Positions 8,779 through 19,671 of a DNA stretch of 64,000 nucleotides are shown here, piece after piece. The notes below the pieces were generated by a model. The model was given only the letters and a program-made list of their open reading frames with translations, did no database searches and had not been told where the DNA came from. The stretch is from positions 868,001 to 932,000 of the forward strand of contig JAFHKN010000002.1 in assembly GCA_016937575.1 (NCBI GenBank), read 5' to 3'. The DNA comes from Roseomonas aeriglobus. Its GTDB lineage: Bacteria > Pseudomonadota > Alphaproteobacteria > Sphingomonadales > Sphingomonadaceae. Every line of letters begins with the position of its first letter. Within the stretch, counting starts at the first letter, position 1. Position numbers and translations under genes: made by a program.

Positions 8779-9033
8779 TCAGGCGGTTACGCTTTCCGCC
8801 AACACGACCAGACCGACGCCGTTCACTTCTGCGAAACCGCCTTCGATGCGGATCGTCTCGGGCGTGCCGTTCTGGGTCTTGTAGATCGCCAGTTCGCCAT
8901 CGCGGATGGTCGACATGAAGGGCGCGTGGCCTTCGAGCACGCCGAAGTCACCTTCGGTGCCCGGAACGACGACCATGTACACGTCCTCTGCGCGGACGAG
9001 CTTTTCAGGCGTGACGAGTTCGAAGTGGAGCAT
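8779..9033 (-). CDS. atpC: ATP synthase F1 epsilon subunit (short form)
   Basis: This is an 84-residue epsilon subunit of the F1 sector. The N-terminal beta-sandwich is complete: [12 protein letters not shown] at the start, [17 protein letters not shown] in the middle and [15 protein letters not shown] at the end. The C-terminal two-helix domain, present in enzymes of about 130-140 residues and used for ATPase inhibition, is absent. The stop codon sits directly after the sandwich, so this is a natural short form rather than a frameshift. It is the last gene of the operon, separated from atpD by a 190-base structured spacer. Confidence 0.93.
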   Translation of the reverse strand: MLHFELVTPEKLVRAEDVYMVVVPGTEGDFGVLEGHAPFMSTIRDGELAIYKTQNGTPETIRIEGGFAEVNGVGLVVLAESVTA

Positions 9034-9049
9034 GTTCTAAACCTTGCTC

Positions 9050-9220
9050 CCTCTCCCCTTTTGGAGAGAGGGCTGGGGAGAGGGGAAGGGGTCTCACCGA
9101 GAGCATCGCTCGCGGATCGGCCCCTCTCCCAACCAGTTCAGGGTGAAAATCACCCCGTGATTTTCAGGTCATGCCGGGGGCATGACCGGCCCTGAACTCC
9201 CCTGAAGGGGAGGGGGTTTT
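9050..9220. repeat. Structured spacer between atpD and atpC with three-way-junction element
   Basis: The spacer is packed with inverted repeats. The outer stem AGTTCAGGG (9135-9143) pairs with CCCTGAACT (9190-9198). It encloses two directly abutting perfect 9-bp hairpins, TGAAAATCA/TGATTTTCA (9144-9166) and GGTCATGCC/GGCATGACC (9167-9187). G-rich and C-rich tracts and the small hairpin CTCCCCTGAAGGGGAG (about 9197-9212) flank it. The element could attenuate or protect atpC transcript, or be a mobile intergenic repeat. Confidence 0.75.
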
Positions 9221-9223
9221 TGC

Positions 9224-10720
<1,497 letters not shown>

Positions 10721-11002
10721 TTAATTCAGTTCGATCATCTGCGTGGCGGCAATGGCGCCATCACGATATTCTTCAGCCTTGATCACACCTCGCCAAGCGA
10801 AGGCAATGAAGTAGCGAGTTGCGCCCTTTTGCTCTGCCCACGTCCTGGTGCTGGCCTCGATTTCCGAATCGTCGAAATGACCATCGAGTGCCACAATGTC
10901 TCGGCGCTGCGGATCAACGAACGTCGGCAGAAAGTCGCCTTCGTTCGCGGCCATGTCGCGCGTTATCGAGACAAATTGGTCGAAGGTCAGACCGTCGTTC
11001 AC
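10721..11002 (-). CDS. Unrecognised 93-residue protein inserted in the atp operon
   Basis: This is a small acidic soluble protein that I do not recognise. It has no signal peptide or membrane segment. The middle reads [19 protein letters not shown] and the C-terminal half [19 protein letters not shown]. The start is GTG at 11002, and it overlaps the atpG stop as GTGA, the same coupling seen in genuine operon neighbours. It ends 24 bases before atpD. Its base composition is visibly less GC-rich than the flanking atp genes. The usual order is atpG directly followed by atpD, so this is an insertion. The coupling argues for a real, co-translated gene. Confidence 0.65.
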   Translation of the reverse strand: MNDGLTFDQFVSITRDMAANEGDFLPTFVDPQRRDIVALDGHFDDSEIEASTRTWAEQKGATRYFIAFAWRGVIKAEEYRDGAIAATQMIELN

Positions 11003-11874
11003 AAAGCTTCTGCGCCGGAGATGATTTCCACCAGCTCGGTCGTGATCGCGGCCTGGCGGGTGCGGTTGTATTCGGTGGTGAGTCGCTTGATGAGGTCGCC
11101 CGCGTTGCGGGTCGCGTTGTCCATCGCGGTCATCTTGCTGCCCTGTTCCGACGCCGCATTTTCGCGCAGCGCGCGGAAGATCTGGATGGCGACGTTGCGT
11201 GGCAACAGGTCGGCGAGGATCGATTCCTCGTCGGGCTCGTATTCGACCACGGCCATGCCGGTGTCGGCCGCGACCGGTGCCGATGCCTCGATCTTCACCG
11301 GCAGGATCTGCTGCTCGGTCGGCTCCTGCGTCAGCACCGACTTGAAGGTTGCGTAGAACAGGTGCGCGACATCGAACTCGCCGGCTTCGAACCGGCGGAT
11401 CAGGTCGTCGGCATAGCCCTTCGCATCCGCAAAGGTCAGCTTGCCGAGATCGCCGGGCTCGATGCCGTGGACCATCGACCCGCGATACAGGCGGTTCAGC
11501 ACCGCGCGGCCCTTGCGACCGATGGTGTAGAACTTCACCGTCTTGCCCTGCGCGATCAGCTTGTCGGCTTCACGCCGCGCCAGGCGGGCGATGTTGGTGT
11601 TGAACGCGCCCGCCAGGCCGCGGTCGCTGGTCGCGACCACGAACAGGTGGACCTGGTCCTTGCCGGTGCCCGCGATCAGCGGCGACGCGCCTTCGTTCTT
11701 CGACGCGAGGCTCGCGACGACGCGTTCCAGCGTCTGCGCATAGGGACGACCGGCCTCCGCCGCTTCCTGCGCACGGCGCAGCTTCGCGGCGGCGACCATC
11801 TTCATCGCCTTGGTGATCTTCTGGGTCGACTTGACCGAGTTGATCCGGATCTTGAGGGCCTTGAGACTAGCCAT
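10999..11874 (-). CDS. atpG: ATP synthase F1 gamma subunit
   Basis: This is the central stalk subunit (291 residues) that rotates within the alpha3-beta3 ring. The N-terminal helix [35 protein letters not shown] is cut here to its first motif [12 protein letters not shown], and the C-terminal helix contains [15 protein letters not shown] and [14 protein letters not shown]. Both are the conserved coiled coil that forms the rotor. Length is normal for alphaproteobacteria. Its stop overlaps the start of the small downstream gene by four bases. Confidence 0.97.
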   Translation of the reverse strand: MASLKALKIRINSVKSTQKITKAMKMVAAAKLRRAQEAAEAGRPYAQTLERVVASLASKNEGASPLIAGTGKDQVHLFVVATSDRGLAGAFNTNIARLARREADKLIAQGKTVKFYTIGRKGRAVLNRLYRGSMVHGIEPGDLGKLTFADAKGYADDLIRRFEAGEFDVAHLFYATFKSVLTQEPTEQQILPVKIEASAPVAADTGMAVVEYEPDEESILADLLPRNVAIQIFRALRENAASEQGSKMTAMDNATRNAGDLIKRLTTEYNRTRQAAITTELVEIISGAEAL

Positions 11875-11887
11875 CGTTCTCTTTCAT

Positions 11888-11965
11888 GTGCTCCCGCGAC
11901 GGCGGGAGCCCAGGGTAACCAAGCGAACCGCGTGCGGCTCTAGGCTCCCGCTTTCGCGGGAGCAC
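11888..11965. repeat. Inverted repeat between atpA and atpG
   Basis: GTGCTCCCGCGA...GCGGGAGCC (11888-11911) is matched on the opposite strand by GGCTCCCGC...GCGGGAGCAC (about 11943-11965). The motif TCCCGC(N)GCGGGAG is a common sphingomonad intergenic repeat. It lies inside the atp operon, so it is unlikely to be a full terminator. Confidence 0.7.
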
Positions 11966-11973
11966 CGGAGGCT

Positions 11974-13512
<1,539 letters not shown>

Positions 13513-14067
13513 TTAGCCTTTCATCGCGTGCGCGAGGGTGTTCAAACGGGTCTTGATCGAGCTGTCGATCATCTGGCTGCCGATCTTCACGACCAGTCCG
13601 CCCAGGAGCGAGGGGTCGACGCTCAGGTCGACGGAAACGTCGCGGCCGACGCGGGTGCGCAGGGCCTGCTTCAGGTCGGCGACCTGGCCATCGGTCAGCG
13701 GGTGGGCCGAGGTGACCTCCGCCGTCGTCTCACCGCGATGACGCGCGGCGAGCGCGCGATAGGCGCGGATGATCGCCGGCAGTTCGCGCAGACGGCGGTT
13801 CTCCGCCAGCACGCCCAGGAACTTGGTCGTCGTGGGGTCGAGGCCGAGCGTCGCGGCGACGGCGGCGATCGCCTTGCCGGCTGCCCCGCGGGCGATGATC
13901 GGGTTCGTCGTCAGCGCGGCAAAGTCGGCTGACTCGGCCAGCGCCTGCTTGACGGTGCCGAGGCTCGCCTCGACCGCATCGATCTGCTTGCCGCTTTCGG
14001 CGAGCTCGAACAGCGCAGTCGCGTAGCGCCCGCTGAGGCTTGCCTGAATACCGCCGGTGCTTTCCAC
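13513..14067 (-). CDS. atpH: ATP synthase F1 delta subunit
   Basis: This is the delta subunit (184 residues), part of the peripheral stalk that joins F1 to the membrane sector. The N-terminal helical bundle (LSGRYATALFELAE) and the C-terminal signature LLGGLVVKIGSQMIDSSIKT are both clear. It is the first gene of the F1 operon in this window. The F0 genes (atpB, E, F) are not here, as is usual in alphaproteobacteria. Confidence 0.96.
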   Translation of the reverse strand: MESTGGIQASLSGRYATALFELAESGKQIDAVEASLGTVKQALAESADFAALTTNPIIARGAAGKAIAAVAATLGLDPTTTKFLGVLAENRRLRELPAIIRAYRALAARHRGETTAEVTSAHPLTDGQVADLKQALRTRVGRDVSVDLSVDPSLLGGLVVKIGSQMIDSSIKTRLNTLAHAMKG

Positions 14068-14204
14068 GCGCGCGTCGTTCCTTACGTCGGACAGAATGTG
14101 ATTGCCCCTGCACGAGAGAGGGCCGGCAAACGCGGCCCCATGTGTCGGGTCGCGGCGCGCCTAGCACCGGCATGCCTTTGGTGCAACCGGGAACCGGCAT
14201 TTGG

Positions 14205-14238
14205 TTGACTAGGAAACCGCTTTTGCGCGATTAAGCGG
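14205..14238 (+). promoter_or_regulatory. Candidate promoter and dyad operator for marR
   Basis: TTGACT (14205-14210) is followed 18 bases later by GATTAA (14229-14234), a plausible -35/-10 pair. A perfect inverted repeat CCGCTT-N10-AAGCGG (14217-14222 and 14233-14238) overlaps it and ends two bases before the GTG start. A MarR protein bound there would block its own transcription. The position implies a leaderless transcript. Confidence 0.45.
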
Positions 14239-14240
14239 GG

Positions 14241-14696
14241 GTGACCCAGATCAGTACCCTCGATTCCCATCTCGGCTTCTGGCTGCGGCAGGTCTCCAAT
14301 CATGTATCGCATCGCTTTGCCGCGCGACTGGCGGAACAGGGCGTGACGCCGGCCGAATGGGTGCTGCTGCGGATGCTGCATGACGCGGGCGCGGTGCCGC
14401 CCAGCGCGCTTGCCGAGCGGCTTGGCTTTACCCGCGGCGCGATCACCAAGCTGGTCGACCGGTTGCGCGCCAAGCGCTTGGTCGTGCGCGCCGGGGCGGG
14501 CGGCGCCGACCGGCGGTATCAGACGATCGCGCTGACCGGGGCGGGCGCGGTGCTCGTCCCGAAGCTGGCGGCGATCGCCGATGCCAATGATGCGGAGACG
14601 TTCGGGCACCTGACCGCCGCAGAGCGCACCACGCTCGATCGGCTGCTGCGTGCACTGGTCGACCGCGCGCGAATCGGCGCGATTCCCGTGGAGTGA
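14241..14696 (+). CDS. MarR-family transcriptional regulator
   Basis: This is a 151-residue winged-helix regulator of the MarR type. The core helix-turn-helix and wing are in PPSALAERLGFTRGAITKLVDRLRAKRLVVRAG and the following DRRYQTIALTGAG; only the ends of these are needed to recognise the family. The start is GTG at 14241 and no Shine-Dalgarno sequence is present. The gene is followed 11 bases later by a DUF1398 gene on the same strand, probably an operon. The ligand is unknown. Confidence 0.88.
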   Translation: MTQISTLDSHLGFWLRQVSNHVSHRFAARLAEQGVTPAEWVLLRMLHDAGAVPPSALAERLGFTRGAITKLVDRLRAKRLVVRAGAGGADRRYQTIALTGAGAVLVPKLAAIADANDAETFGHLTAAERTTLDRLLRALVDRARIGAIPVE

Positions 14697-14707
14697 CGGA
14701 GGTGAGA

Positions 14708-15103
14708 ATGGACGTAGAGGCATTGGCGGCAGCCGAGCGCTGCACGGCGGGCTCGGATGCCGGCACGATGGCCTTCCCGGAAGTCATCGCTGCGATGATC
14801 GCAAGCGGTCTCGAGCGGTATCACGCCGATCTGGTGCGGGCCGAGAAGATTTGGTTTCTGCCCGATGGTCGTTCGCAGACGCTGACCTGCGACCCGCTGA
14901 TTGTCCCTCCGGCCATGCCCTTCGACGCCGCTGGCGTGGCGGCAGCCGTGCGAGACGCGCAGGCGGGGGCGATCAATTACCACGGCTTTTGTGCGGCGAT
15001 CGCTACGGCGGGGTGCGTCGGCTATCTCGTGTCCATCCCCGGACGCCGGGTCGTCTATTATGGGCGGACCGCCGAAACGCATGTCGAGCTGTTCCCGGAT
15101 TGA
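14708..15103 (+). CDS. DUF1398 family protein
   Basis: This is a 131-residue protein of the DUF1398 (YbcV-like) family. Features are TMAFPEVIAAMIASGLERYHADL near the start, then AGAINYHGFCAAIATAGCVGYLVSI and the closing RVVYYGRTAETHVELFP. ATG at 14708 has an excellent GGAGGTGA upstream; five further in-frame codons reaching the marR stop are probably not translated. The function of the family is unknown. Linkage to marR suggests it is the regulated gene. Confidence 0.82.
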   Translation: MDVEALAAAERCTAGSDAGTMAFPEVIAAMIASGLERYHADLVRAEKIWFLPDGRSQTLTCDPLIVPPAMPFDAAGVAAAVRDAQAGAINYHGFCAAIATAGCVGYLVSIPGRRVVYYGRTAETHVELFPD

Positions 15104-15195
15104 GGTCACCCGGACCGTGCAGCCCCGATTAATCTGACGAATGGGATCAGGTCGTTGCGGCAGGGTAATGGACCGTGCCGTGTGGGAGGCGGACG

Positions 15196-16104
15196 ATGCG
15201 GGGATGGGCGGCACTAGCAGCGATGATGATTTTGGCACCGGCGGCGCAGGCCGAAGAGGTCGATCTGGTCGGCACCTTCCCGGCGGGTAGCCCCGATGTC
15301 GCGATGCTGCGATCGATCGCAGTCGGCGGCTTTGCCGGGCGCGGCGGCGGCGACGTGTCGATGGCTCTCGAGCGGGCGCTGGCCAAGCCGGGAATCGACG
15401 GTCTCGTCCACTTCGTCGTGCGCAGCGATCCGAACGAGGCCGAGGGGGTCGTGACCGGCGGTGTGTCGACCGACGTCTGGTCCGAGGACTTCGTTCGCAC
15501 GAACGAAAAGTGCGTCGAGCGCGACGAGCGCAAGAAATGCGTGCGCAAGGAGAAGATCCGCATCAACTGCGTCCGCCGCTTCGTCCGGATGACGGTGGAG
15601 GCGCGGGTGATCGACGATCGGGACCGGCGGATTCTGTGGGCCGGCGCGCCCGAGCGGACGACGCAGACCGAGTGGTGCGAGGGCGATGTCTCGCCCGAAA
15701 GCGTGGCGACCGTCGTCGAGCAGCTGTCCCGCGACATCGCGAGCGAGTTGCGTCGCATCTTCGCGCCGACCGTGCGGACCTATTCGGTCCGGTTTCGCGA
15801 GAAAACGAAGGGGCTTTCCCGCATCCAGACCGCGCAGTTCAAGGGGCTCGTGCGTCAGTCTCAACACGACCTGCCGCTTGCGTGCGAGGGCTGGTCGGGA
15901 CTGGAGGGTGAGGCGCCGAATCATATCGCGACGGTGTTCGACTTGGGCGTCTGTGCGGAGGCGGCGGGCGATCTGGAGGGCGCGCTGGCCCGGTACGATC
16001 GGGCGTCGCAACTGCTCGGCCCGCATAATGAAGCGGAAGATGACGCACGCCGCGTCCGCGGGCTAATCGCGGCGCGGGAACTGGCGCGGCGGCGGGGCGC
16101 GTAA
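15196..16104 (+). CDS. Secreted protein of unknown function, cysteine-containing
   Basis: This is a 302-residue protein with a Sec signal peptide (MRGWAALAAMMILAPAAQAEE). A segment MLRSIAVGGFAGRGGGDVSMALERAL resembles the opening of CsgG/TolB-type periplasmic domains (a strand followed by a helix). A central highly charged stretch has paired cysteines (KCVERDERKKCVRKEKIRINC). The C-terminal region (ATVFDLGVCAEAAGDLEGALARYDRA) looks like one tetratricopeptide-like repeat. GGGAGG precedes the ATG. No precise family is recognised. A periplasmic or outer-membrane role is likely. Confidence 0.7.
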   Translation: MRGWAALAAMMILAPAAQAEEVDLVGTFPAGSPDVAMLRSIAVGGFAGRGGGDVSMALERALAKPGIDGLVHFVVRSDPNEAEGVVTGGVSTDVWSEDFVRTNEKCVERDERKKCVRKEKIRINCVRRFVRMTVEARVIDDRDRRILWAGAPERTTQTEWCEGDVSPESVATVVEQLSRDIASELRRIFAPTVRTYSVRFREKTKGLSRIQTAQFKGLVRQSQHDLPLACEGWSGLEGEAPNHIATVFDLGVCAEAAGDLEGALARYDRASQLLGPHNEAEDDARRVRGLIAARELARRRGA

Positions 16105-16164
16105 AGGGCTTTCCCTTGCGAGGTCGACCGGCCTAGCATCGGGCGTTTCTATGGGGGAGCTAGC

Positions 16165-17991
16165 ATGACCGACATCGACCGCCGTGGCGTTCTCGCAGGT
16201 CTGGGCATGGCCGCCGGTATCGCCGCCGCACCTGCGGCTGCCGCCCAGGTCGTCCGGGCGAGAACCTCTCGCGATGCGCAGCTCGACGCGCTGTTGATGC
16301 GCCAATTCCGTGCCGGACTGTCGCGCGATCCGACGATGGCGACGAACCTTGGGCTCGATACCGGCGTGCGGGCGGAACTGCGGTCACGATTTCCGGACTG
16401 GTCGGTGCGGGGGCGCGCGGCGAGCCGGGCGCAGACCGATCGCGACCTCGCCGCACTGCGGGCGTTCGGTCGCGCCGGCCTCGGCGACGTCGCACAAGTG
16501 TCGTATGATAGTGCGATCTTTTCCCTGGAGGCGGATCAGCGCGTCGGCCGCTTCGCCTATCATAGTGGCGGCTTCGGGCACCGGCCAGGACCCTATGGCG
16601 TGACCCAGCTCGGCGGCTTCTACACCGGGGTCGCCAGCTTCCTCGATCAGCAGCATCCGGTGAAGACCCGCGCCGACGCCGACGCTTATCTGGCGCGGTT
16701 GGCGGAAGTGCCGCGACTGTTCGACGATGACACCGCCATCGTCCGGGCCAATGCCGCAATGGGCGTGGTGGCGCCGCGCTTCATACTCGACCAGGCGCTC
16801 GCGCAGTTGAAGCGGCTGCACGATGGGGATCCGGCGACGACGACGATGGTCGCGTCGATCGCGCGGCGTAGCGCGGCGATCGGCCTGACCGGCTATGGCG
16901 AGCGGGCACAGGCGCTGTTCGCAGGGCCGATCCGGGCGGCATTGGCGCGGCAGATGGCGGCGCTGTCCGAACTGCTGCCGCGGTCGGAGCAGGCCGCGGG
17001 CGTGGCGCGGCTACCGCAGGGCGAGGCCTATTATGCCGCGACGCTGCGCTATCACACGACCACGGGCATGTCGGCGGCGGATATCCATACGCTCGGTCGC
17101 GAGCGCGTGGCGGACCTGACCGCGCAGATCGACGCGCTGCTCAAGGCGCAAGGCTATACGAAGGGCACGTTGGTCGCGCGATTGAACGCGCTTGCCGCAT
17201 CGCCGGGGCAGCGCTTCGCCAATACCGATGCGGGGCGGCAGGAGTTGCTCGCCTATCTCAACGGTCGACTCGACGCGATCAAGCCGCGGCTGCCGCGCAT
17301 GTTCAGCCGGATGCCGACACTGCCGTACGAGATTCGCCGCGTGCCGCCCGAGATCGAGATCGGGGCGCCTGGCGGTTCGGCGCAGCGGGGCCTTGCCGAC
17401 GGGTCGCGGCCGGGAATCTTCTTCATCAACCTGCGCGATACCGCCGAATGGCCGCGCTACACGTTGCCGACGCTGGCGTATCACGAAGGCGCGCCGGGGC
17501 ATCTGTTCGAAGGGGCGCTGAGCCTGCAGAACGGCGCCCTGCCGATCTATCGCCAGGTCGGACAGGCGACCGCTTATTCGGAAGGCTGGGGGCTCTACGC
17601 CGAACAGGTCGCCGACGAACTCGGCATGTACGACGACGATCCGCTGGGCAAGATCGGGTATCTGGCGTCCTACGCCTTCCGCGCGTCGCGGTTGGTGATC
17701 GACACCGGCCTTCACGCGATGGGGTGGAGTCGCGAACAGGCTATTCGTTACATGGTCGAGAATTCGTCGCAGTCGGAAAGCGCGTCGCGGACGGAGGTCG
17801 ACCGCTACATCGTCTATCCGGGACAGGCATGCGCATACATGGTCGGCCAGGTCGCGATCTCGCGCCTGCGCCGCGACGTGGAAGGTCGCCGCGGCTACGA
17901 CATCAAGCGGTTCCACGATCTGGTGCTCGATACCGGCCGCGTGCCGCTCGCGGTGCTCGAGCGGCGGGTGCGGGGGGCGTTCCCGGCCTGA
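16165..17991 (+). CDS. DUF885 family putative metallo-hydrolase, Tat-type leader
   Basis: This is a 608-residue protein. The N-terminus MTDIDRRGVLAGLGMAAGIAA has a twin-arginine pattern followed by a hydrophobic stretch and Ala-rich cleavage region. The family's hallmark HEGAPGH (in LAYHEGAPGHLFEG, about residues 438-444) is an HExxxGH-like zinc motif. A downstream YSEGWGLYAEQVADELG holds the further conserved glutamates. Members are predicted periplasmic metallopeptidases of uncertain substrate. GGGGGAG lies seven bases before the ATG. Confidence 0.88.
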   Translation: MTDIDRRGVLAGLGMAAGIAAAPAAAAQVVRARTSRDAQLDALLMRQFRAGLSRDPTMATNLGLDTGVRAELRSRFPDWSVRGRAASRAQTDRDLAALRAFGRAGLGDVAQVSYDSAIFSLEADQRVGRFAYHSGGFGHRPGPYGVTQLGGFYTGVASFLDQQHPVKTRADADAYLARLAEVPRLFDDDTAIVRANAAMGVVAPRFILDQALAQLKRLHDGDPATTTMVASIARRSAAIGLTGYGERAQALFAGPIRAALARQMAALSELLPRSEQAAGVARLPQGEAYYAATLRYHTTTGMSAADIHTLGRERVADLTAQIDALLKAQGYTKGTLVARLNALAASPGQRFANTDAGRQELLAYLNGRLDAIKPRLPRMFSRMPTLPYEIRRVPPEIEIGAPGGSAQRGLADGSRPGIFFINLRDTAEWPRYTLPTLAYHEGAPGHLFEGALSLQNGALPIYRQVGQATAYSEGWGLYAEQVADELGMYDDDPLGKIGYLASYAFRASRLVIDTGLHAMGWSREQAIRYMVENSSQSESASRTEVDRYIVYPGQACAYMVGQVAISRLRRDVEGRRGYDIKRFHDLVLDTGRVPLAVLERRVRGAFPA

Positions 17992-18006
17992 CACTAAACG
18001 TCCGCC

Positions 18007-18043
18007 CTGAGCCTGTCGAAGGACAGTACCCCGACAGGCTCAG
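18007..18043. terminator. Hairpin between convergent genes (DUF885 / rhlE)
   Basis: CTGAGCCTGTCG (18007-18018) pairs perfectly with CGACAGGCTCAG (18032-18043) across a 13-base loop. It lies between two converging genes and probably stops transcription from both sides. No T-tract follows. The same core motif recurs at 45.0-45.1 kb. Confidence 0.6.
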
Positions 18044-18061
18044 CACGAACGGAAGGTGGCG

Positions 18062-19462
18062 TTACCGCCCGCGGCCACCGCCGCTGCCGCCGCCGGCAGC
18101 GCTACGCTGGCCACCACCGCGATTGCCGCCGGGACGACCGCCGCCGGCGGGCTTCGCGGCGAACTTCTTCTTGCCCGGGAAGAAACGACGCGGTTCGCCG
18201 TCGCTCGATGCAACGCCCTGCGAGCGTCCGCCGCGACCGCCGCCCTGCTGGGCGCGGCCGTTGCGACCATTCTGTTCGTCGCGGCTCATCGGCACGGGCT
18301 TCCGCGACTTCACGATCGCTTCGGCTTCGGCCAGGAAATTGTCCGGCAGTGAGCGGACGGGCACCTTCTGGCGCGTCAACTTCTCGATGTCGCGCAGGTA
18401 CGGCCGTTCGTCATCGGCGCAGAAGCTGATGGCGATGCCGTCGGCGCCCGCACGCGCGGTGCGGCCGATGCGGTGGACATACTGTTCCGGTACGTTCGGC
18501 AGCTCGAAGTTGAAGACGTGGCTGACGCCCGACACGTCGATGCCGCGCGCGGCGATGTCGGTGGCGACCAGGATCGGCACTTCGCCCGAACGGAACAGAC
18601 CCAGCGCGCGCTCGCGCTGCGGTTGCGACTTGTTGCCGTGGATCGCGTTCGACGCGATGTCATTGGCGGCCAGCAGCTTCACGACGCGGTCGGCGCCGTG
18701 CTTGGTGCGGGTGAAGATCAGCGCGCGGTCGATCTTGAGGCTGCGCAGTGCCATCGTCAGCAGCGCCTGCTTCTCGGACTGGTTGACGAAGATCACCTGC
18801 TGCTCGACGCGCTCGGCGGTGGTCGAGACCGGGGTGACCTTCACCTCGACCGGGTCCTTGATGAACTGGTTCGACAGGTCGCGGATCGCAGCCGGCATGG
18901 TGGCCGAGAAGAACAGCGACTGACGCTGACGCGGCAGGATCTTCACGACCCGCTTCAGTGCATGGATGAAGCCCAGGTCCATCATCTGGTCGGCTTCGTC
19001 GAGCACGAAGATCTCGACCGCCGACAGGCTCAGATGGCCTTCGTCGATCAGGTCGAGCAGGCGGCCCGGCGTCGCGACCAGGATGTCGCAGCCCTTCGAC
19101 AGGTCGATCTTGTTCTTGTGCACCGACGTGCCGCCGAAGACGGTGACGACGCTCAATTTCGCGAACTTCGAATAGCCGCGGGCATTGTCCGCGATCTGCG
19201 CGGCGAGTTCGCGGGTCGGCGCAAGCACCAGCATGCGGCACTGGCGCGGCAGGGCGCGCTTGCCGCTGGCGACCAGGTGGTCGATCGACGGCAGCGTGAA
19301 CGCCGCGGTCTTGCCAGTGCCGGTCTGCGCGATGCCGAGCAGGTCGCGGCCCTGCAACAGCGCGGGGATCGCCTGCGCCTGGATCGGGGTGGGGGTTTCA
19401 TAGCCCTTGGCGGCAAGGGCGTCGGTGACGGGCTTCGACAGCCCGAGTTCGGTGAATTTCAT
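18062..19462 (-). CDS. rhlE: DEAD-box RNA helicase, RhlE-like
   Basis: This is a 466-residue ATP-dependent RNA helicase. The Q motif (FTELGLSKPVTDAL...YETPTPIQAQAIP), motif I AQTGTGKT, motif II DEAD (FVLDEADQMMD), motif III SAT and the C-terminal RecA lobe (DIAARGIDVSGVSHVFNFELP, HRIGRTARAG) are all present. The tail of about 70 residues is low-complexity, rich in Gly and Arg with basic KK patches, typical of RNA-chaperoning tails. The start MKFTELGL at 19462 is the family's N-terminus; 13 open codons upstream are not needed. The approximately 209 bases upstream show no further gene. Confidence 0.92.
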   Translation of the reverse strand: MKFTELGLSKPVTDALAAKGYETPTPIQAQAIPALLQGRDLLGIAQTGTGKTAAFTLPSIDHLVASGKRALPRQCRMLVLAPTRELAAQIADNARGYSKFAKLSVVTVFGGTSVHKNKIDLSKGCDILVATPGRLLDLIDEGHLSLSAVEIFVLDEADQMMDLGFIHALKRVVKILPRQRQSLFFSATMPAAIRDLSNQFIKDPVEVKVTPVSTTAERVEQQVIFVNQSEKQALLTMALRSLKIDRALIFTRTKHGADRVVKLLAANDIASNAIHGNKSQPQRERALGLFRSGEVPILVATDIAARGIDVSGVSHVFNFELPNVPEQYVHRIGRTARAGADGIAISFCADDERPYLRDIEKLTRQKVPVRSLPDNFLAEAEAIVKSRKPVPMSRDEQNGRNGRAQQGGGRGGRSQGVASSDGEPRRFFPGKKKFAAKPAGGGRPGGNRGGGQRSAAGGGSGGGRGR

Positions 19463-19671
19463 GTGGTCTGGACTCGGAATTGGAGTCGGCGCGCGGTCCA
19501 CCCGAAACGGGGACGCGTGTGCGACGGGCCTTCAAAAAGGCGACCCGCGTGACAGGGGAAGCTTGGGTGAAGCGAAGTCCGGGCCGGGGAGGCAGATGCC
19601 GTCCGATCACGCAGCCATTGGAGGGCCTCGCTGATCGGCTAGCTATATTGTGCAGTGCGGAAAGTCAAGGT

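Noticed and set aside
9135..9198. tRNA or riboswitch in the atpD-atpC spacer
   Set aside because: The three-way fold superficially recalls a cloverleaf, but there is no anticodon stem, T-loop consensus or CCA-proximal pattern, and it matches no riboswitch known to me.
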